Origin: Pseudomonas extremorientalis
Lineage (GTDB): Bacteria; Pseudomonadota; Gammaproteobacteria; Pseudomonadales; Pseudomonadaceae
Length of the DNA: 64,000 nt
Direction: 5' to 3'
Assembly: GCF_001870465.1 (NCBI RefSeq)
Contig: NZ_MDGK01000003.1
Span: 124,001 to 188,000 of the forward strand
The notes below the pieces were generated by a model. The model was not told the origin of the DNA. It searched no databases and was given only the letters and a program-made list of their open reading frames with translations. The position numbers were made by a program, and so were the translations under genes. Positions 1 through 8,557 of the stretch are shown here, piece by piece. Positions within the stretch are counted from its first letter, which is position 1; every line of letters begins with the position of its first letter.

Positions 1-1021
1 GGTCGTTGAATTGGTGCACCCAGTCAAAGCCAGCCGTGGCCGGAATATCGAGCTGGGTACTGGCATGGGCACCATCGGGGAACAGTTTTAGGCCTGGGTA
101 AGCCACTTCAACCAATGTTCCGTTGCCACCTATCGGGCTGGGTTGGGTCATCAAGGCATTGTTATAAGCGTCCGCCCGAATATTGTACTTGCCCGTCATC
201 TTGTTCTTGATCTTGGCATGATAGTTAAGGCCCAAGGTGTCTTGATCAGTCGGTTTCCAGGTCACACCGGTAAACCAGCCTGTCGAAATATTGTCGACCT
301 TGACCCGCATCAGCGCGCCCCCCACGCCTGAGGGAAATTGGACACCACTCAGCTCAGGGCTGTTGGAAAGGGAAGCCGCGGAAAACAAATCGATGTTCTG
401 GCTCACAAAACCTTTGCTGTGCTGAACAATCAAACCGCCACCAATGGAAAACTGATCATTGACCTTGAATGAAAGAGAGCCTGTCAACCCAACGGTTTCG
501 ATCTTTGTATCCACGGCAAAATCACGGAATTTGGAGTCCTCATTCCATGTCGAACGCATGCCTTGGGGCACCACCTGGCTCAAACCGAAAGCGAAGCGGT
601 CGCCAAGTGGCATTACCATGAACCCTGTCGGCAACCACGCCGTAAACCCGCCTTGTCCCCCATCGTTGTTGTTCACCGCAGCCGCCGATATATCGGGAAA
701 ACCGTTGTCCCCAATTGGAATATTGGAAATAGGGTCGCCTTTGTAATCATTGGCGCTCCCCTTGTATTTGATCTTGATGCGCGCGTAATCGACCGTAAAC
801 TGCGCAACGTTATGTTCTACGAAAGCCATGGCTGCCGGGTTGTTGTACGCAGAACTCGGATCGTTCTTGAACAACGAACCGCCAGCAAATGCCCGACCCC
901 AACCAGGTGCCCCATAAGTAGGCGTAGAGAAACCGCCGGCGTGCACAGGCGCGGCAGCCATCACCCCTCCCATTAATGCCAAGCCCAGCAGAACCTGTAC
1001 CTGTTGTTTTTTATTATTCAT
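1..1021 (-). CDS. OmpP1/FadL-family outer-membrane channel, C-terminus beyond the window
   Basis: The gene starts at the ATG complementary to 1019-1021 and is still open at base 1, so about 340 residues are visible. The product begins MNNKKQQVQVLLGLALMGG with a signal peptide ending near APVHA-GG. It continues with the FadL-type plug features: GFSTPTYGAPGWGRAFAGG, NDPSSAYNNPAAMA, then WLPTGFMVMPLGDRFAFGLS. Such proteins are outer-membrane beta-barrels that let long-chain fatty acids or other hydrophobic molecules through. It is transcribed in the same direction as alkB and the pra genes, so it may carry alkanes or their oxidation products. That role is inferred from context only. The family call is firm. 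Confidence 0.88.
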   Translation of the reverse strand, partial: MNNKKQQVQVLLGLALMGGVMAAAPVHAGGFSTPTYGAPGWGRAFAGGSLFKNDPSSAYNNPAAMAFVEHNVAQFTVDYARIKIKYKGSANDYKGDPISNIPIGDNGFPDISAAAVNNNDGGQGGFTAWLPTGFMVMPLGDRFAFGLSQVVPQGMRSTWNEDSKFRDFAVDTKIETVGLTGSLSFKVNDQFSIGGGLIVQHSKGFVSQNIDLFSAASLSNSPELSGVQFPSGVGGALMRVKVDNISTGWFTGVTWKPTDQDTLGLNYHAKIKNKMTGKYNIRADAYNNALMTQPSPIGGNGTLVEVAYPGLKLFPDGAHASTQLDIPATAGFDWVHQFND

Positions 1022-1047
1022 ACGGCACTCCTTATTGTTATCTCACT

Positions 1048-1067
1048 GAGTCGGCCCCAGCCGACTC
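1048..1067 (-). terminator. Hairpin after the first pra-like gene
   Basis: GAGTCGGC-CCCA-GCCGACTC is a perfect 8-bp stem with a four-base loop, 40 bases beyond the stop at 1108. No clear run of T follows on the minus strand, so it is a possible terminator or processing hairpin between the pra-like and fadL-like genes. Confidence 0.45.
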
Positions 1068-1107
1068 GTGTTGCTACTTGGTTTTCCTGATTTGCTGTGC
1101 ATCCCGC

Positions 1108-1623
1108 TCAGGGAAGCACGGTAATACCTGGGGCCACGGCGCCTAGGCTGACAATGGTGCAGCCACCTGTAAGTGCCTGGTTGCTCGCGCCCACACTCAA
1201 GCCGCCAGGTGTATTAGCCAGCGAGACAGAGACGGTGGATGGAGCACAATGAGTCGCAGGCCACGCGGGAGAGGTCGTCGCGTAGGTCAAGGCCATGCCG
1301 GTGATTTGACCAGTGGCGATGCTGGTAGGCGTCAACCGCCAGGGTAAATCAGTGGGCTGATACAGGGCACAGATCGCCCCTCCGGAAAGTGACACGGTGT
1401 TGATTCTCAGCCCTGCACCCTCTGGCTCCACCACGCCTGTAAATGCGAAGCTGCAGTTGACCGCAGCTCCAAATGTCGACGCGGATTTAATGGTTATAGT
1501 CCCGCCCGAACTGGTCGTTAAAATCGCGCCGGGTGGACTGAAAGACGCCGCATTGGCAACCGCTCCCAGGCCAAGACACAACACTATCGAGCCTGCCTTT
1601 ACGAGTGCTATCAAACTCTTCAT
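1108..1623 (-). CDS. Pra-type secreted protein (alkane oxidation activator family), copy 1
   Basis: A 171-residue secreted protein starting MKSLIALVKAGSIVLCLG with a signal peptide ending near AVANA-A. I chose the internal ATG at 1623 over the upstream one at 1674 because the two neighbouring paralogues begin the same way with MKSL-type signal peptides. The mature part carries the family pattern seen in all three copies: an N-terminal FSPPGA strand, a paired cysteine near VNCSFAFTG, LPWRLTPT, and a C-terminal CAPSTVSVS...GGCTIV block. PraB-family proteins of Pseudomonas are exoproteins linked to growth on alkanes, probably by helping to disperse the substrate. It is the most diverged of the three MKSL/MQS-led copies in its leader and lies last before the fadL-like gene. 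Confidence 0.75.
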   Translation of the reverse strand: MKSLIALVKAGSIVLCLGLGAVANAASFSPPGAILTTSSGGTITIKSASTFGAAVNCSFAFTGVVEPEGAGLRINTVSLSGGAICALYQPTDLPWRLTPTSIATGQITGMALTYATTSPAWPATHCAPSTVSVSLANTPGGLSVGASNQALTGGCTIVSLGAVAPGITVLP

Positions 1624-1709
1624 TACCTTTTCTTCCCTGTGTGACGGTTGATATGAGCGTGAACTGTTATTCAAGGAATAAAAATAGCGTTGGAAACTTC
1701 GACACTCAT

Positions 1710-1811
1710 CTATACCACCGTACCGCCGCCAGCCGGCACTTGATGGGTTGCTGAAACATCAAGACCACCGGGGCCATTGCCAATACTCACGTTAATAGTC
1801 GGCCATCGGCA
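1710..1811 (-). pseudogene. Relic of a fourth pra-type gene (C-terminal fragment)
   Basis: Between two intact pra-like genes, the minus strand encodes C-R-W-P-T-I-N-V-S-I-G-N-G-P-G-G-L-D-V followed by SATHQVPAGGGTVV and a TAG. This aligns without gaps to the C-terminal third of the copy at 1108 (CAPSTVSVSLANTPGGLSV, then GASNQALTGGCTIV), with 15 or more identical residues in 33. No signal peptide, start codon or N-terminal half is recognisable upstream, and the last ~13 residues of the family are missing. It is best read as a decayed duplicate. The remaining non-coding DNA from 1812 to 2020 shows nothing else I can name. Confidence 0.7.
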
Positions 1812-2020
1812 CTGCCGCAGAACTAAATCAAGCAAACAAACACGTGCGATCACAGTCGTCTTTTGCACTTGACGTATTCCTCTCTGAACTAATGACAGCG
1901 TTCACTCGGTATAAATGGACACTCCACGTTCAAGGGAACACCTGGCGCCCCTCAACAAGCGCCTCAACAGAGACGCTTGTCTTCTTAAGGGGTGATCAGC
2001 CCTTTGTTCTCAAACAACCA

Positions 2021-2515
2021 TCAAGGAACAATGGTCAACGTCGGCGATGGGGTCACGCTCAGGCTCACCACGGTGCAACTGCCACTCAGGGTCTGGTTGG
2101 CAGCGGTCAGCACACCACCGCTGTAGCCCACGGTAATAGTCGAAGGGCCGCAATTGGAGGCTGGGTACAGAATCGAGCTGGCGATGGTATAGCCGACGTT
2201 TGTCACCGAACCGGCGGCAGGGCCCGTGGCAGTCAGGGTCCAAGGCAAACCGGTGATCTTCGGCAGCGCGCACAGGCCGCCACCGGTGACCGCGACGCCA
2301 GTGATCTTGGCCACGCCTGTCGCATCGACATTCCCGGTAAACGTGGCACCACAGTTAACGGTGGCCTGGAAGGACGAAGGCGACTTCACCGAGATGGTGC
2401 CTGGCGCGGTGAAGCTCGTGTTTACAGGACTGATGCTGTACGCGTTCGCCATCGAAGCAGCACCCATGCAAACAGCCAAAGCAGACAACGATACGAGGGT
2501 TTTCAAGCTTTTCAT
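2021..2515 (-). CDS. praB: Pra-type secreted protein (PraB-like), copy 2
   Basis: A 164-residue protein starting MKSLKTLVSLSALAVCMGAA, with a signal peptide ending near MANA-Y. The mature chain has YSISPVNTSFTAPGTISV, VNCGATFTG, GLCALPKITGLPWTLTAT and a final CGPSTITVGYSGG...LSGSCTVVSL block. It is small, secreted and rich in Thr, Ser and Val, as expected for the Pseudomonas alkane oxidation activator PraB, which it resembles most of the three copies. It is spaced 132 bases from the copy at 2648 and is in the same orientation as alkB. The family assignment is from remembered sequence features. Confidence 0.82.
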   Translation of the reverse strand: MKSLKTLVSLSALAVCMGAASMANAYSISPVNTSFTAPGTISVKSPSSFQATVNCGATFTGNVDATGVAKITGVAVTGGGLCALPKITGLPWTLTATGPAAGSVTNVGYTIASSILYPASNCGPSTITVGYSGGVLTAANQTLSGSCTVVSLSVTPSPTLTIVP

Positions 2516-2647
2516 TGTTTTTCCTCACATGTTATGGCGAAGTCATTTCGCCGGGGGTAATGGCCATGAACGAGAGGTCACGGTGAATCTGCAGAACTTC
2601 CCTTTCCAGCCAAATCTCAATTCAATTACCGCTGTAACATCCGACGG

Positions 2648-3142
2648 TTATTCAACAACTTTGAAGTTCGGCGGCATCTTGATCGACACCGTCTTGATCT
2701 TGCAGTCTTCGCCAATGGGTACATTGGCGGCTTCCAACTTGCCGGTGGCGTTATCCCAAGTGCCATCAGCCGTCGAAGGTCCGCACTTTCCGCCCAGACC
2801 GAATGCATGCACGTCCACGCTGATCTTCGACATGGAACCACTCTTGGTGTCTTTGGCGACTAACACCCACGGCAAGTTGATGGCTTCCACGCGGCTGCAC
2901 TTGAGGCCGCCGTCGAATTCCACTTTGTCGACATTCACCGATGAGCCATCGGCCGCGACTTTGCCGGCCACCTTGATAGTGCAGTCGGCGCTGATCAGCG
3001 CACCTTTGGAGAAGCTGATGGGGCCTTGGGCGGTAAAGGCGCTGCCCGCCGGCTCGATGCGCGCAGCCTGGGCCTGGTGATAGGCAATCAGGCCCAGCGC
3101 GGCCAATACGATGTGGGTGGTGAACTTGGCAGGTGATTGCAT
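2648..3142 (-). CDS. Pra-type secreted protein, copy 3 (next to alkB)
   Basis: A 164-residue protein with a signal peptide (MQSPAKFTTHIVLAALGL, cleavage after HQAQA). The mature chain keeps the Pra plan: IEPAGSAFTAQGPISF, a cysteine in ADCTIKVAGKV, GGLKCSRVEAINLPWVLVA, and KCGPSTADGTW with a C-terminal EDCKIKTVSIKMP. It is more charged than the other two copies, with many lysines, so it may do a different job from the PraB-like copy. It lies 133 bases after alkB on the same strand, with a weak hairpin between. It could be the partner usually called PraA, but I cannot confirm the A/B naming from sequence alone. Confidence 0.75.
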   Translation of the reverse strand: MQSPAKFTTHIVLAALGLIAYHQAQAARIEPAGSAFTAQGPISFSKGALISADCTIKVAGKVAADGSSVNVDKVEFDGGLKCSRVEAINLPWVLVAKDTKSGSMSKISVDVHAFGLGGKCGPSTADGTWDNATGKLEAANVPIGEDCKIKTVSIKMPPNFKVVE

Positions 3143-3226
3143 GGTGTACGTCCTTCCCTTTAATTATTTTTGTTCGGGTCAAACCACTGTATTGCAACTC
3201 ATTTTGTAAACCTTGGGCAAAAGCAG

Positions 3227-3243
3227 CCTGCGCGGCACGCAGG
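3227..3243 (-). terminator. Weak hairpin after alkB
   Basis: CCTGCG-cggca-CGCAGG forms a 6-bp stem. On the minus strand it is followed by CTGCTTTTGCC. It lies 33 bases after the alkB stop and could be a weak or leaky terminator before the pra genes. Confidence 0.35.
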
Positions 3244-3275
3244 TCCCGAGTACGCCAACAACCGGTTACTTGAAC

Positions 3276-4556
3276 TTAGAACGGTTTGGCGCTGTTACTG
3301 TACTTCTCCAGGTACTTCAACCGCTGTGAGGGCTGAAGGTTGGTCAGGGTGATATCCCCGGCGTAATGATTGAGTACGCGATGATCCATGCGCCGCCGCC
3401 ACAAGTACGGTACATAGGCCCAGACAATCATGCTCGCGTAGCCATAAGGGAGTTGAGGTGACTCATCAAAGTGGCGCAACGATTGATAACTACGGGTCGG
3501 GTTGGCATGGTGATCAGAGTGCCGTTGAAGTTGGAACAGAAAGATATTGGTGACAATACGGTTACTGTTCCATGAATGCCGTGGCGAGCAACGTTCATAA
3601 CGACCATTGGGCAACTTCTGGCGCTTGAGGCCGTAGTGCTCTACATAGTTCACTACTTCCAGCAGCGAGAAGCCGTAGATACCCTGGATGATCAGGAACG
3701 GAATCACCGTCGCGCCCAACCAGGCGATCATCGCGCCCCACAACACCACGCTGTACATCCAGGCGCTGAGTACGCCGTTCTGCCAGTGCCATGCCGGCAG
3801 ACCAAGCTTGCGCAGGCGTTCGCGCTCCAGGTTCCACGCCGAGCGGGCGCTGAACCACACCGAGCGTGGCAGGAAGGCCCAGAAGCTCTCGCCCAACCGC
3901 GAGCTGGCCGGATCTTCCGGCGTCGCGACACGCACGTGATGGCCACGGTTGTGCTCGGTGTAGAAGTGCCCGTAGAAGGTCGGTGCCAGGGTGACCTTGG
4001 CCAGGAACACTTCCAGTGGGTTGGGCTTGTGCCCCAGTTCATGGGCCGTGTTGATCGCGATGCCAGTGGCGGCGCCGGTCGACATGGCCATGCCCAGGTA
4101 GGTGAACCAGCTCGGTTCGCCATGCAGTTGAGTACGTGCGGTGATGTAACTGGCGGCGTGGGACAGCCAGCTGGACGGCTCCAGGTTCGCGGCAGCCTGC
4201 AACAGGCCACCCTGGATGATCCAGTCGATTCCGCCCGCGGCGAGCCAGCCGGTGATCACCACCGAGGAGATGACAAACACAACGCCGGTGTAGACGATCC
4301 AGCGATAGTAGCGTTGGGATTCGAGGTGGCCGACAGCGGATTCGGGCGGGTTGCTCACGTCTTCACCGAGCAAGCCATCGATCAATGGGATCAGGCCGAA
4401 GATGACCAGTACACCGACCCACCAGAGTTGCTGGGTACCGGTGCTGATGGCCAGTGCGCCGGAGAGCAACGGAGTGGCCAGGGGCAGGATGCCCAGCCAC
4501 CACAGGTGACGCTTGCCGTCGGTCCAGATGCTTGGGGCTGCCAGGGTCTGATTCAT
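3276..4556 (-). CDS. alkB: Alkane 1-monooxygenase AlkB
   Basis: An integral-membrane non-haem di-iron enzyme that hydroxylates n-alkanes at the terminal carbon using electrons from rubredoxin. The 426-residue chain has the usual paired transmembrane segments (about 20-60, 85-125, 150-170, 265-300) and all histidine boxes: HELGHK at 172-177, EHNRGHH at 201-207, NYVEHYG at 303-309 and LQRHSDHH at 343-350. I chose the ATG at 4556 because GGAGG lies five bases before it and the product then has the family's normal length; an upstream in-frame ATG at 4673 would add 39 residues. No rubredoxin or rubredoxin reductase gene is in the window, so electron transfer must be supplied from elsewhere. The AT-rich stretch 4660-4720 is the likely promoter region. 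Confidence 0.97.
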   Translation of the reverse strand: MNQTLAAPSIWTDGKRHLWWLGILPLATPLLSGALAISTGTQQLWWVGVLVIFGLIPLIDGLLGEDVSNPPESAVGHLESQRYYRWIVYTGVVFVISSVVITGWLAAGGIDWIIQGGLLQAAANLEPSSWLSHAASYITARTQLHGEPSWFTYLGMAMSTGAATGIAINTAHELGHKPNPLEVFLAKVTLAPTFYGHFYTEHNRGHHVRVATPEDPASSRLGESFWAFLPRSVWFSARSAWNLERERLRKLGLPAWHWQNGVLSAWMYSVVLWGAMIAWLGATVIPFLIIQGIYGFSLLEVVNYVEHYGLKRQKLPNGRYERCSPRHSWNSNRIVTNIFLFQLQRHSDHHANPTRSYQSLRHFDESPQLPYGYASMIVWAYVPYLWRRRMDHRVLNHYAGDITLTNLQPSQRLKYLEKYSNSAKPF

Positions 4557-4850
4557 GGCAGCCTCCGTGTCATGGGGGCAGGAAACAGGTTCAGGGAGCG
4601 CTGAGTGCTCCAGGAAATCAACCATGCGATAAAAGACGTTTTTTTCATTTTTATTCGCTCTTAGGCATTTCAAAAATCATTTCAAAATAAACATTGAAAT
4701 ATTTTTTTAAAGAAATAGCGCGGAATCGTTAGGTCGTCAACTACTTTTTCGAAGCCTTTTTTACGTGACCGGGCAGTCTCTTTTTCAGCTGTTTGGTCAG
4801 GTCTCTAGGGCAAGCATTTCGGACGGTCCAACCCGCAACGAGGGCCACGA

Positions 4851-5849
4851 TTATTTGTTCGCCAAGGCAAACGGCGGGTGCAGGATCGCGGCGGTTTGTG
4901 CTGGCCGCGCACGCTTGGCCAACTGCTGCACCGCTTCCGCCACCCGTTCGGTGGCGGTGATCGGCAGCATATGCCCGCGCCCCTCCACCACTTGCAGCTT
5001 CAGGCCGGGCACCTTGTCGGCCAGGGCCTGGCCGTGTTTGCGAAAGTCCAGCACCTTGTCCCGTGCGCCGTAGATCAGGCTGATGGGCAGCGTCAGCTGC
5101 GGGTAGCGCTTGACCATGTCCGGCAGGTGGTCGTTGACCAGGGCGATCTCGCTGGAGGCCGCATAGAAGTTGTCAGGACGCATGCCCAACAGGCCGCCGC
5201 CACGGGTAGCGAAGTCCTCCGGGGCACTGTCCGGTGCGAACACGCCCTTGACCACCGAGCGTCTTGTCAACAGGCCCATGGGAACCGTCAGGGTGCGCGA
5301 CACCCAGCGCCTGAGCCAGGCAGGCCGCACGGCCAGTGACCAGAACACCAGTGGCAAGGTCGGTTGAGGGTGCGTCAGGGGCGCCACCAGTATCAGTCCC
5401 GACACCGCATGGGGATGGTCGAGGGCCAGCGCCAGTGAAATCGCCCCACCGAGGGAATGCCCCAGCACCAGCGGTTTATCCAGGCCCAACGTATTGATAA
5501 AAGCCGCCACCTGACGCGCCTGGGCCGGCAAGTCTGCAGCAGTGCGTTTATGGCGCGTGGAATAGCCCGACCCCGGTCGGTCGAGGCTGATCACGCGAAA
5601 GTGCTCGCGCAACTGACCGGACAAGGCATAGGTCAGGTTGCGACTGCTGCCCATCAGGCCGTGAATCATCACCAGCGGCGGTCCCTTGCCTTCCTCGTAA
5701 TAATGAAAGCGCTCGCCGTTTACCTCCAGAAAGCGTCCGTTGATCGGAACGGCGGCTTCGATACGCCGCGTCATCCACGTACTGAATCCCCACAACACGG
5801 CGCTCGCGCCTACCAACACAGCCGCAGCGATAACCCATTCAACAGCCAT
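4851..5849 (-). CDS. Alpha/beta hydrolase with N-terminal membrane anchor
   Basis: A 332-residue alpha/beta-hydrolase. The start at 5849 gives an N-terminal hydrophobic helix (VEWVIAAAVLVGASAVLWGF) that should anchor it in the inner membrane. The oxyanion region is VMIHGLMGSSRN, the nucleophile elbow is LGHSLGG, the likely acid is the Asp in YGARDKV, and the catalytic His is in GRGHMLP. AGAGGA precedes the start at a suitable distance, while the ATG at 5963 would add 38 residues with no family match. It lies upstream of alkB on the same strand, so an esterase role in alkane or ester metabolism is plausible but unproven. The 294 bases between it and alkB hold no gene. Confidence 0.85.
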   Translation of the reverse strand: MAVEWVIAAAVLVGASAVLWGFSTWMTRRIEAAVPINGRFLEVNGERFHYYEEGKGPPLVMIHGLMGSSRNLTYALSGQLREHFRVISLDRPGSGYSTRHKRTAADLPAQARQVAAFINTLGLDKPLVLGHSLGGAISLALALDHPHAVSGLILVAPLTHPQPTLPLVFWSLAVRPAWLRRWVSRTLTVPMGLLTRRSVVKGVFAPDSAPEDFATRGGGLLGMRPDNFYAASSEIALVNDHLPDMVKRYPQLTLPISLIYGARDKVLDFRKHGQALADKVPGLKLQVVEGRGHMLPITATERVAEAVQQLAKRARPAQTAAILHPPFALANK

Positions 5850-6115
5850 AGCTCGGTCCTCTGCATCCCTGCTGCCGGCGACCTGACCGGAATTGATCAA
5901 GGCCTCGGCCATCGTCCACACCCTGGACCCGAACGGCGTGCCTGTCCGTCGGACAAATGGCACATGAGGAACCTGGGACTAGCGTAGGCGATATTTTCAG
6001 GTAGATTATTTAAAATCTTTTTTAAAATAAGTAATTCAATTTTTCTTTGCAATGGTGTTCTATCTAAAAGACAAAACAAGAAAGGAGCACATCCGATGCC
6101 CACGAGGGACTGCTT

Positions 6116-8542
6116 ATGAATGCCCAGAGTGATTCAATCGACATCGCCATCATCGGTTCCGGCTTTGCCGGCCTGTGCATGGCGATCAAGCTCAAGGAGG
6201 CCGGGTTCACCGACTTCTTTATCGCCGAACAGGCCGACACCCTCGGCGGCACCTGGCGGGACAATCATTACCCGGGCTGCGCCTGTGATGTGCAGTCCCA
6301 TGTGTATTCGTTTTCCTTTGCGCCCAACCCGGCCTGGACGCGGCAGTTCGCGCCGCAGGCGGAGATCCGTGCGTACCTGGAGCAATGCGCCACGCGCTTT
6401 GGATTGGCGCCCTATCTGCGCTTCGGCATGGGCCTGGAGCGGGCGGTGTTCGACGAGCACCTGCAACGCTGGCAATTGAGTTTCAGCGGTGGCCGCCAGG
6501 TCAGTGCGCGGGTGCTGGTGTCGGGCATGGGCGGCCTGTCGCGTCCGGCGTTACCGGATATTCCGGGGCTCGATCATTTCAAGGGCAAGCGCTTCCACTC
6601 CCAGCAGTGGGACCATGAATACTCCTTGAAAGGCAAACGCGTCGCGGTGATCGGCACCGGCGCCAGTGCCATTCAGTTCGTACCGCAGATCGCGCCGCAA
6701 GTGGCCCACCTGGACCTGTTCCAGCGCACGCCACCGTGGATCATGCCCAAGCCCGACCGGGCGATTACGCCTGTCGAGCGCTGGCTGTTCAAGCACCTGC
6801 CCTTCACTCAGCGCTTGGTGCGCGGGGCTTTCTACTGGGCGCTGGAAGGCCGCGTGGTGGGCTTTGCCCTGCACCCAAGGCTGATGAAAATGGTGCAGAA
6901 AATCGCCCTGCGTCACCTGCACAAACAAGTAGCCCGCCCATCCCTGCGCAAGACCCTGACCCCGGACTACACCATCGGCTGCAAACGCGTGTTGATTTCC
7001 AACGACTACTACCCCGCCTTGTCGCGCAGCAATGTCGAGGTGGTCACCGATCGCGTGCTGCGCATCGAAGCCGACGGCGTGATCACCGCCGACGGCATCA
7101 AGCACCCCGCCGATTGCCTGATCTTCGGCACCGGTTTCCAGGCCAGCGATCCCCTGCCCCGCGACTGCATCATCGGGCGCGGCGGTGTGGACCTGATGGA
7201 CACCTGGCAAGACGGCGCCCATGCCTACAAGGGCACCACGGTGCCTGGTTATCCCAACCTGTTCCTGATCGTCGGGCCCAACACTGGCTTGGGGCATAAC
7301 TCGATGATCCTGATGATCGAAGCCCAGGTGACTTACATCATGGATGCCCTCCAGCACATGCAGCGGCACCGCATCGCCACGGTGGACGTCAAGGCGGCCG
7401 TGGAAAGCGCCTACAACCAACAGTTGCAAGCCAAGCTCAAGCGCACCATCTGGAACACCGGTGGTTGCCAGAGCTGGTACCTCGACCCGCGCACCGGCAG
7501 GAACACCACCTTGTGGCCCGGCTCGACCTGGCGCTTCAAGCAGGTCACCCGCCAGTTTGCGCTCAAGGATTACGTGGTCGACCAGTTGCCGGTCAACCTG
7601 CCCAGCCGCCCCGTGCCGGCCCCCCCACTCCACCCCGGAAGGCAGCCTGTCATGAAGTCATTCAATGGCCGCGTAGCGGCAATTACCGGCGCCGCATCCG
7701 GCATGGGCCGCGCCCTGGCATTGGCCCTGGCCCGTGAAGGTTGCCACCTGGCGCTGGCAGATAAAAACAGCCAGGGGCTGGAGCAGACCCTGGCGCTGAT
7801 CAAGACCTCGACCCTGGCCCCCGTGTCGGTCACCACCCAGGTACTGGATGTGTCCGATCGCCAGGCCATGGAGGAGTGGGCCGCACGCTGCGTGGCCGAT
7901 CACGGCCAGGTCAACCTGGTATTCAACAATGCCGGGGTGGCTCTGTCGAGCACGGTTGAAGGCGTGGACTATGCCGACCTGGAATGGATCGTCGGTATCA
8001 ACTTCTGGGGCGTGGTGCATGGCACCAAAGCATTTCTGCCATACCTGAAAGCCTCGGGCGAAGGCCATGTGATCAATACGTCCAGCGTATTCGGTCTGTT
8101 CGCCCAGCCCGGCATGAGCGGCTATAACGCCACCAAGTTTGCGGTGCGCGGTTTCACCGAATCCCTGCGCCAGGAACTGGACCTGCAACGCTGCGGCGTG
8201 TCGGCCACCTGCGTGCACCCCGGTGGCATCCGCACCGATATCTGCCGCAGCAGCCGTATCGACGCGAACATGACGGGCTTCCTGATCCACAGCGAACAGC
8301 AGGCCCGCGCCGATTTCGAGAAGCTGTTCATCACCGACGCCGACCAGGCCGCCAAGGTGATCCTGCACGGCGTGCGCAAAAACAAGCGCCGCGTGCTGAT
8401 CGGCCGCGACGCGTATTTCCTCGACCTGCTCGCCCGTTGCCTGCCCTCGGCCTATCAAGCCCTGGTGGTGTTCGCCAGCAAGCGCATGGCGCCCAAGCCG
8501 CGCACGCCGGTATTTGAAACCAACGACGAGCCCCACCTCTGA
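6116..8542 (+). CDS. Fusion of a Baeyer-Villiger-type flavin monooxygenase and a short-chain dehydrogenase
   Basis: One uninterrupted 808-codon frame encodes two enzymes. Residues 1-~500 form an FAD/NADPH monooxygenase: GSGFAG near residue 13, the Baeyer-Villiger fingerprint FKGKRFHSQQW at 155-165, and a second dinucleotide motif VIGTGASA near 180. After a proline-rich linker (about 495-512), residues 513-808 are a complete SDR with TGAASGMG from T524, NNAGVA, and YNATK at Y670-K674. The SDR could oxidise an alcohol to the ketone that the monooxygenase then attacks, or act on its product. GGAAGG lies about 10 bases before the ATG at 7652, so the SDR might also be made on its own. GAGGGA precedes the start at 6116. 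It is followed after 15 bases by the PF10118 gene and is divergent from the hydrolase. Confidence 0.92.
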   Translation: MNAQSDSIDIAIIGSGFAGLCMAIKLKEAGFTDFFIAEQADTLGGTWRDNHYPGCACDVQSHVYSFSFAPNPAWTRQFAPQAEIRAYLEQCATRFGLAPYLRFGMGLERAVFDEHLQRWQLSFSGGRQVSARVLVSGMGGLSRPALPDIPGLDHFKGKRFHSQQWDHEYSLKGKRVAVIGTGASAIQFVPQIAPQVAHLDLFQRTPPWIMPKPDRAITPVERWLFKHLPFTQRLVRGAFYWALEGRVVGFALHPRLMKMVQKIALRHLHKQVARPSLRKTLTPDYTIGCKRVLISNDYYPALSRSNVEVVTDRVLRIEADGVITADGIKHPADCLIFGTGFQASDPLPRDCIIGRGGVDLMDTWQDGAHAYKGTTVPGYPNLFLIVGPNTGLGHNSMILMIEAQVTYIMDALQHMQRHRIATVDVKAAVESAYNQQLQAKLKRTIWNTGGCQSWYLDPRTGRNTTLWPGSTWRFKQVTRQFALKDYVVDQLPVNLPSRPVPAPPLHPGRQPVMKSFNGRVAAITGAASGMGRALALALAREGCHLALADKNSQGLEQTLALIKTSTLAPVSVTTQVLDVSDRQAMEEWAARCVADHGQVNLVFNNAGVALSSTVEGVDYADLEWIVGINFWGVVHGTKAFLPYLKASGEGHVINTSSVFGLFAQPGMSGYNATKFAVRGFTESLRQELDLQRCGVSATCVHPGGIRTDICRSSRIDANMTGFLIHSEQQARADFEKLFITDADQAAKVILHGVRKNKRRVLIGRDAYFLDLLARCLPSAYQALVVFASKRMAPKPRTPVFETNDEPHL

Positions 8543-8557
8543 ACAGGAGCACGCACT

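Noticed and set aside
143..976. Plus-strand frames of 62-137 codons in the first kilobase
   Set aside because: They are antisense to the FadL-type gene, which reads through on the minus strand with a signal peptide and family motifs.
4557..4673. N-terminal 39-residue extension of AlkB
   Set aside because: The extension lacks family similarity, and the ATG at 4556 has a near-perfect GGAGG.
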